Assembly: GCA_019240375.1 (NCBI GenBank)
Contig: JAFAYN010000142.1
Coordinates: forward strand, 1-18,484
Length of the DNA: 18,484 nucleotides
Source: Gemmatimonadota bacterium
GTDB taxonomy: Bacteria; Gemmatimonadota; Gemmatimonadetes; Longimicrobiales; Longimicrobiaceae
Reading direction: 5' to 3'
How positions within the stretch are numbered: the first letter of the stretch is position 1; every line of letters starts with the position of its first letter. Both the position numbers and the translations under genes were made by a program. The notes beneath the pieces were generated by a model. The model saw only the letters and a program-made list of their open reading frames with translations. It made no database searches and was not told where the DNA came from. Below are positions 15,096-18,484 of the stretch, piece by piece.

Positions 15096-16418
15096 ATGAA
15101 GACGAAATATCTCGCGTGGGTCGCCGCCGCCGTTCTCCTGGCCGGCTGCGACTCCTCGCTGGACACCAACCCGACGGCCTCGATCGACGCGGAGACCGCG
15201 CTCGGCAACGCGCGCGGGATCGAGCTGGGGCTCACCGGGGCGTACCGCGGGCTGCAGCGGAGCGGGCTGTACAACCAGGAGCTTATGGTCCTCCCGGACC
15301 TGTACGCCGACAACCTGGACTTCTCGGGCACGTACAGCACGCACCAGGAGATCAGCCTTCGCAACGTGAGCGCCGCCAACGCCGCGCTCTCGGACGCCTG
15401 GTCCCAGTCGTACGCGGGGATCAACCGCGTGAACAACGTGCTGTCCGCCATCCCCAAGGTCACGGACATGTCCGAGGCGGCGAAGGGGCAGGCGCGCGGC
15501 GAGGGGCTCTTCCTGCGCGGCCTCTTCTACCTCAACCTGGTGCGCTACTTCGGCGGGGTGCCGCTGGTGACGGAGCCCTCCACCGGGGTGGACGAGAGCT
15601 CGTTCGTTTCGCGGGCGAGCCTCCAGGAAAGTTACGCGTTCATCGAAAAGGACCTGGAAGAGGCGGCGAGCCTGCTCTCCGCCGCGCGGGCGGACGGGCG
15701 CGCCACGAAGGGCGCCGCGAACGCGCTGCTGGCTCGGGCCTACCTGGAGGAGGCGAAGTACACGCAGGCCCGTGACAAGGCTACCGCCGTGATCGGCAGC
15801 GGCACGTACCAGCTGGTGGCGAACTACCGCGACCTGTTCACCTCCAAGAACAGCAGCGAGTCGATCATGGAGGTGCAGTACAGCGTCAACAACTCGAACT
15901 CGCAGGCGTTCTGGTTCTTCCCGCAGGCGCTGGGCGGCCGTTTCGGGTACACGCCCTCGGCGAGCCTCAACAGCGCGTTCGAGGCGGGGGACACCCGCAA
16001 GGCAGCCTCGATCGGCACCAGCGGCGCGAGCCGGTACGGCAACAAGTATTTCCGCGTGGCGAACGGTGACGACGACGTGTTCGTCGTCCGCCTGGCGGAG
16101 ATGTACCTGATCCGCGCCGAGGCGAACGCGCAGATCGGGGCCGACCCGGCGACCGTGCGCGCGGACATCAACGTCATCCGCCGGCGTGCCGGGCTGGCGG
16201 ACCTGCCGACCACCGTCACGAGCAAGCAGGCGCTCCTGGACGCGGTCCTCCAGGAGCGGCGCGTGGAGTTCGCCATGGAGGGGCAGCGCTTCTTCGACCT
16301 GCGCCGGCTGGGCCGCGCCCAGGCGGTGCTCGGGATCACCGAGAGCCGGCTGCTCTTCCCGATCCCCCAGGGCGAGCGGGACGTCAACCCCAACCTCGCG
16401 CAGAACCCGGGCTACTGA
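15096..16418 (+). CDS. SusD/RagB family nutrient-binding lipoprotein
   Basis: A 440-aa surface lipoprotein with a type II signal (MKTKYLAWVAAAVLLAGC, lipid-modified C18). N-terminal SusD features include ARGIELGLTGAYRGLQ, and the TPR-like helical region holds RGLFYLNLVRYFGGVPLV and ALLARAYLEEAKY. The C-terminal RagB/SusD region has VRLAEMYLIRAEANAQ, VIRRRAGL and LQERRVEFAMEGQRFFDLRRLG. It acts as the lid of the SusC channel and captures substrate. The ATG at 15096 (rather than the TTG one codon upstream) lies 9 nt after GAGGAG. It starts 18 nt after SusC, clearly in one operon. The next genes are not carbohydrate- or peptide-degrading enzymes, so this is an orphan SusCD pair. Confidence 0.94.
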   Translation: MKTKYLAWVAAAVLLAGCDSSLDTNPTASIDAETALGNARGIELGLTGAYRGLQRSGLYNQELMVLPDLYADNLDFSGTYSTHQEISLRNVSAANAALSDAWSQSYAGINRVNNVLSAIPKVTDMSEAAKGQARGEGLFLRGLFYLNLVRYFGGVPLVTEPSTGVDESSFVSRASLQESYAFIEKDLEEAASLLSAARADGRATKGAANALLARAYLEEAKYTQARDKATAVIGSGTYQLVANYRDLFTSKNSSESIMEVQYSVNNSNSQAFWFFPQALGGRFGYTPSASLNSAFEAGDTRKAASIGTSGASRYGNKYFRVANGDDDVFVVRLAEMYLIRAEANAQIGADPATVRADINVIRRRAGLADLPTTVTSKQALLDAVLQERRVEFAMEGQRFFDLRRLGRAQAVLGITESRLLFPIPQGERDVNPNLAQNPGY

Positions 16419-16452
16419 ACGGGTCCTTCGCGGCGGGCAGACAGGAAAGTGA

Positions 16453-16492
16453 AAGGAGGCACTCCGGGCTCACCGGGGTGCCTCCTTGTTTT
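16453..16492 (+). terminator. Strong intrinsic terminator of the SusCD operon
   Basis: AAGGAGGCAC pairs perfectly with GTGCCTCCTT, enclosing a CCGG...CCGG inner stem, and is followed by TTGTTTTC. It ends the rightward operon 34 nt after SusD. The last codons and stop of the leftward NTF2-like gene lie inside the hairpin, so in the minus direction the same palindrome may end that transcript too, with a shorter T-run (CCTTTC). Confidence 0.88.
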
Positions 16493-17042
16493 CGCCCGTC
16501 CCTCCGCACGCGGCGGTGCCCTCCGCGGGCAGTTCGGAGCGGAAGAGCTGCGAGCGGATCAGCCATCTTCGTCCCTGGTATTCGAGCACCGCGACGTAGG
16601 TCCCAGCCACCGGGGCCGCGCCCCCGCGCTCGTACTCGAAGCGGCCGAGCGCGTACGCCATCTCCCCGTTCACGTGGAAGTCCTCGACCCCGGTGCGGAT
16701 CCCCCCGGAGCACGGCAGGAGGCCGCCGAGGGCGCCGCGGATCTGCTCCCGTCCGCGGACCGGCGACTCTCCCGCCGGGAGGAGGAGCGCCGCGTCCGTG
16801 GTGTAGAGGCGGGCGATCCGCTGCGCGTCGTCCGCCTCCCAGGCCGCCCGCCACTCCGCCATCGTCACGTTGAACTCTTCCAGCACGGTCGCCGTGTAGG
16901 CGCTCCGCTCGCGGCGCGGATCCTCGGGCACCAGGACGTGGATCTGCGCCTCGGCGCGACGGGGCGCCGCGAAGAGCAGGAGCCCCGCGCAGATCCCCAG
17001 CAGCGTCCGCTTCGGGCGCGTCTCCCCGGTCCGTGCGGTCAC
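16470..17042 (-). CDS. Secreted NTF2-fold protein (SnoaL/DUF4440-like)
   Basis: A 190-aa exported protein. It starts at a GTG overlapping the upstream stop (GTGA), and residues 1-32 are a signal peptide (KRTLLGICAGLLLFAAP, ending AEA before Q33). The mature domain (about 55-168) follows the cone-shaped NTF2/SnoaL pattern: EEFNVTMAEWRAAWEADDAQ, IARLYTTDAALLLPAGE, VRGREQIRGALGGLL, EMAYALGRFEYE, TYVAVLEYQGRRWLIRSQLF. Members bind small molecules or act as isomerases, and many are of unknown role. Cys111 and Cys179 remain. It is the third gene of a leftward unit of exported proteins, and its 3' end overlaps the SusCD terminator. Confidence 0.8.
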   Translation of the reverse strand: MTARTGETRPKRTLLGICAGLLLFAAPRRAEAQIHVLVPEDPRRERSAYTATVLEEFNVTMAEWRAAWEADDAQRIARLYTTDAALLLPAGESPVRGREQIRGALGGLLPCSGGIRTGVEDFHVNGEMAYALGRFEYERGGAAPVAGTYVAVLEYQGRRWLIRSQLFRSELPAEGTAACGGTGENKEAPR

Positions 17043-17428
17043 CGCGACCGCCTGGAGATCACCTGGATGGCGCCGTGGGCGTGGCTGAGCCCGAAGCGCG
17101 CCTGGGCCGAGACCGCGTCCAGGAAGCGGACCCCGGTGAGCGCCGACACCTCGATCTGGCGCAGGGCGTCGGGTCCGCCCATGCGTACGTCGTCCAGGTA
17201 CACCACGATGTCGCCGTCGTCCCCGAAGCTGTACGCCCCCTTCTTCTGCAGCCACGCGGGGCGGAGGAGCTGGACCAGCTCGAAGGCGTTCCGCGCAGGC
17301 GATTCGCTCACCTCGTCGGCGGTGATGACGCGGGCGTCGTACCGCTGCTCACCGGAGGAGCGGGGGGCGCCGGACGCGCAGGCGGAGAGCAGGAAGAGGC
17401 ACAGGATGGGACCCCGGAAGCGGTGCAT
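17039..17428 (-). CDS. Plug-domain-only lipoprotein (TonB-receptor plug-like)
   Basis: A 129-aa lipoprotein (lipobox LSAC, Cys17). The mature part looks like an isolated TonB-receptor plug: ARVITADEVSESPARNAFELVQLLRP, then DIVVYLDDVRMGGPDALRQI, then VSALTGVRFLDAVSAQARFG and GAIQVISRR. These line up by eye with LYVVDGVPM, IESIEVLKDASAAAIYGS and GVVLITTK in the SusC plug in this window. No barrel follows, since the gene ends with a TGA overlapping the next GTG. Such short proteins are annotated in Gemmatimonadota genomes, but I know of no assigned function. GAGGT lies 7 nt before the ATG. It is the middle gene of a three-gene leftward unit. Confidence 0.72.
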   Translation of the reverse strand: MHRFRGPILCLFLLSACASGAPRSSGEQRYDARVITADEVSESPARNAFELVQLLRPAWLQKKGAYSFGDDGDIVVYLDDVRMGGPDALRQIEVSALTGVRFLDAVSAQARFGLSHAHGAIQVISRRSR

Positions 17429-17468
17429 GGCTCGACCTCGGTTGGATGAGGGGGAGAGGGTGGGGCGG

Positions 17469-17966
17469 TCAGGGCACCCTGACCTGCATGGCGTGGGAGA
17501 GTGCCGCGGCGGTCTGCCCCTCGATGGCCTCGTACAGGCCCACGGTGTAGCTCCCGGGGGGGATCCCGTCCATCTCGATCCGGTACCCGTCGGGGGTGAT
17601 GTCCGACGGACAGCTCCGCTGTGCCTGGTCGGTCCGGGGCCACCGCAGCACCAGCGCGACCGTGTCGCGCCGAACGCTCCCCGCGGCCCCCCGCGGCCGG
17701 TCGCCACAGGGGTTGTCGAGGGTGTACTCGGCCCGGACGGTCCCGCCGCGAGGGGCCGTCACCACCACTCCGCCCGGCCACTCGAACTTCGCGGGGCGGT
17801 AGCGGGCGGCGGCCAGCGCCCTTCCGCCCACCGGGGCGACCGGGTGCCCGGGCCGCGCGATGGGGTCGGGCGGAGGCTTGGGCCCCTCATCGGAGGATCC
17901 GCACCCCGCCACGGTCAGGGCGAGCGACGCGGCGGCGCAGAGGGGGAGGAGACGGCTGGGCTTCAT
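17469..17966 (-). CDS. Lipoprotein of unknown function (165 aa)
   Basis: A 165-aa lipoprotein with signal peptide and lipobox TVAGC (lipid-modified C22), then a Pro/Asp-rich linker (EGPKPPPDPIARPGHPVAP). The body is beta-rich: VVVTAPRGGTVRAEYTLDN, TVALVLRWP, GYRIEMDGIPPGSYTVGLYE, LSHAMQVRVP, suggesting an immunoglobulin-like or transthyretin-like sandwich. Two cysteines (CGD, SCPS) could form a disulfide. The family is not recognised. The ATG at 17966 has no clear ribosome-binding site. It leads a leftward unit with the plug-only lipoprotein 40 nt downstream. Confidence 0.75.
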   Translation of the reverse strand: MKPSRLLPLCAAASLALTVAGCGSSDEGPKPPPDPIARPGHPVAPVGGRALAAARYRPAKFEWPGGVVVTAPRGGTVRAEYTLDNPCGDRPRGAAGSVRRDTVALVLRWPRTDQAQRSCPSDITPDGYRIEMDGIPPGSYTVGLYEAIEGQTAAALSHAMQVRVP

Positions 17967-18013
17967 CGGGGTGGTCCGTACGGGTTGCGGGCTGCCTGCG
18001 GCCGGGAGCGTGA

Positions 18014-18041
18014 AAGGTAACCCGCCCCGCGCCCGCGGCAA
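18014..18041 (-). promoter_or_regulatory. Possible promoter of the lipoprotein/plug/NTF2 unit
   Basis: On the minus strand TTGCCG and TACCTT are 16 nt apart and the -10 ends about 48 nt before the ATG at 17966. This agrees with the TTGAC...TACC pattern before SusC. The upstream gene ends at 18064 with no clear terminator, so read-through is also possible. Confidence 0.3.
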
Positions 18042-18063
18042 CCACGCCGGGGCGGAGCGCACC

Positions 18064-18484
18064 CTACGCTCCCGGGTCCGCGGGGAGGGGGATCTCGAAG
18101 CGGCAGCGCGGCTGGGCTCCCTTGGCGCAGTGCTCGTGCACCGGGACCCCGACGATCTCCGTCAGCAGCGCTTCCGCCAGCCCGCACACCTCCGGGTGGT
18201 CCGGGACCATCGCCGCGAGCGGGCAGCTGTACCCGCGGATGACCACGGCGCCGTCCGACTCCTCGATCTCCGCCACCCCGCCCAGCTCCCCCAGCACCCC
18301 GTAGGCGGCGTCGATCCGGGTGCGGACCTCCTCCCCCACCGCGCCGTTCCCCGCCGCCGCGCGCCGCCCCACCTCGCGCAGCAGCGCCGCGACCTCGTCC
18401 CGCCCCAGCCGCTCGGCCAGCACCCCCAGCAGGACGCCCAGCACCGGCGCGTACGCCTTGGGGAGGAGCGCGTCCGCCCGGGGG
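18064..18484 (-). CDS. SufR-like ArsR/MarR-type regulator, C-terminal part (5' end outside window)
   Basis: The last 139 codons of a leftward gene; the frame is open to the window edge, so the true start and any DNA-binding domain lie outside. The visible part is a helical region (ERLGRDEVAALLREVGRRAA) and a C-terminal sensor-like domain with four cysteines: C-x12-C (CPLAAMVPDHPEVC), then x18, C, x7, C (CAKGAQPRC), ending RFEIPLP. This resembles the C-terminal domain of SufR-type regulators, where cysteines hold an iron-sulfur cluster. Cysteine spacing is not identical to the classic SufR pattern, so Fe-S binding is inferred. Targets unknown. Confidence 0.65.
   Translation of the reverse strand, partial: PRADALLPKAYAPVLGVLLGVLAERLGRDEVAALLREVGRRAAAGNGAVGEEVRTRIDAAYGVLGELGGVAEIEESDGAVVIRGYSCPLAAMVPDHPEVCGLAEALLTEIVGVPVHEHCAKGAQPRCRFEIPLPADPGA

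Noticed and set aside
11949..15344. A very long open frame on the minus strand opposite SusC and SusD
   Set aside because: It is the low-stop-codon shadow of GC-rich coding DNA: Val/Gly/Arg-rich, no domain pattern, while the plus strand has clear SusC/SusD features.

Overview
This is an 18.5 kb chromosomal stretch of very high GC content. It carries a SusC/SusD outer-membrane nutrient-uptake pair, several exported proteins whose signal peptides all end in A-x-A followed by Gln (or a close variant), two separate ECF sigma/anti-sigma modules, and a free-standing TonB-plug-like lipoprotein. SusC/SusD genes in a GC-rich, didermic genome suggest Gemmatimonadota, perhaps a Longimicrobium-like lineage. 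That placement is an inference from gene content and composition. I see no phage, IS, CRISPR, tRNA or rRNA, so this looks like ordinary chromosome.

Layout. Positions 1-2453: the 5' end of an unknown minus-strand gene, then, divergently, a PLP-dependent decarboxylase whose stop overlaps the start of a lipoprotein cyclophilin-type peptidyl-prolyl isomerase. Positions 2454-5510: small housekeeping or unknown genes (a 79-aa protein, a YaiI/YqxD-type protein, a DUF4126 membrane protein, a zinc-ribbon membrane protein) and a Ca2+/H+ antiporter on the minus strand. Positions 5511-5994: a 484-nt gene-free stretch rich in structure, with three tandem look-alike hairpins, a 26-bp imperfect inverted repeat and an intrinsic terminator. 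Positions 5995-8411 (minus): ECF sigma factor, zinc-type anti-sigma factor and a double-PDZ periplasmic protein. Positions 8609-9124: a Yip1-like membrane protein, divergent from the next unit across a 16-bp dyad. Positions 9333-11571 (plus): Spy-like periplasmic protein, a second ECF sigma factor, a small membrane protein that is probably its anti-sigma, and an outer-membrane beta-barrel protein. Positions 11683-16492: promoters, SusC, SusD and a strong terminator. Positions 16470-17966 (minus): an apparent operon of three exported proteins (lipoprotein, plug-only lipoprotein, NTF2-fold secreted protein). Positions 18064-18484: the C-terminal part of a SufR-like regulator with four cysteines.

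How the genes may work together. The centre looks like an envelope-homeostasis region: each ECF sigma/anti-sigma pair sits with a periplasmic partner (PDZ repeats in one, a Spy/LTxxQ protein in the other) and the second unit is followed by an outer-membrane protein gene. SusC/SusD would form a lidded outer-membrane channel for an oligomeric substrate. No glycosidase or peptidase is adjacent, so the substrate cannot be guessed.

No complete, clearly new multi-gene system is evident. The observations most worth following up are the tandem hairpins upstream of the antiporter, the five-for-five +1 Gln rule in signal peptides, the plug-only lipoprotein operon, and the paired ECF modules with distinct periplasmic partners.
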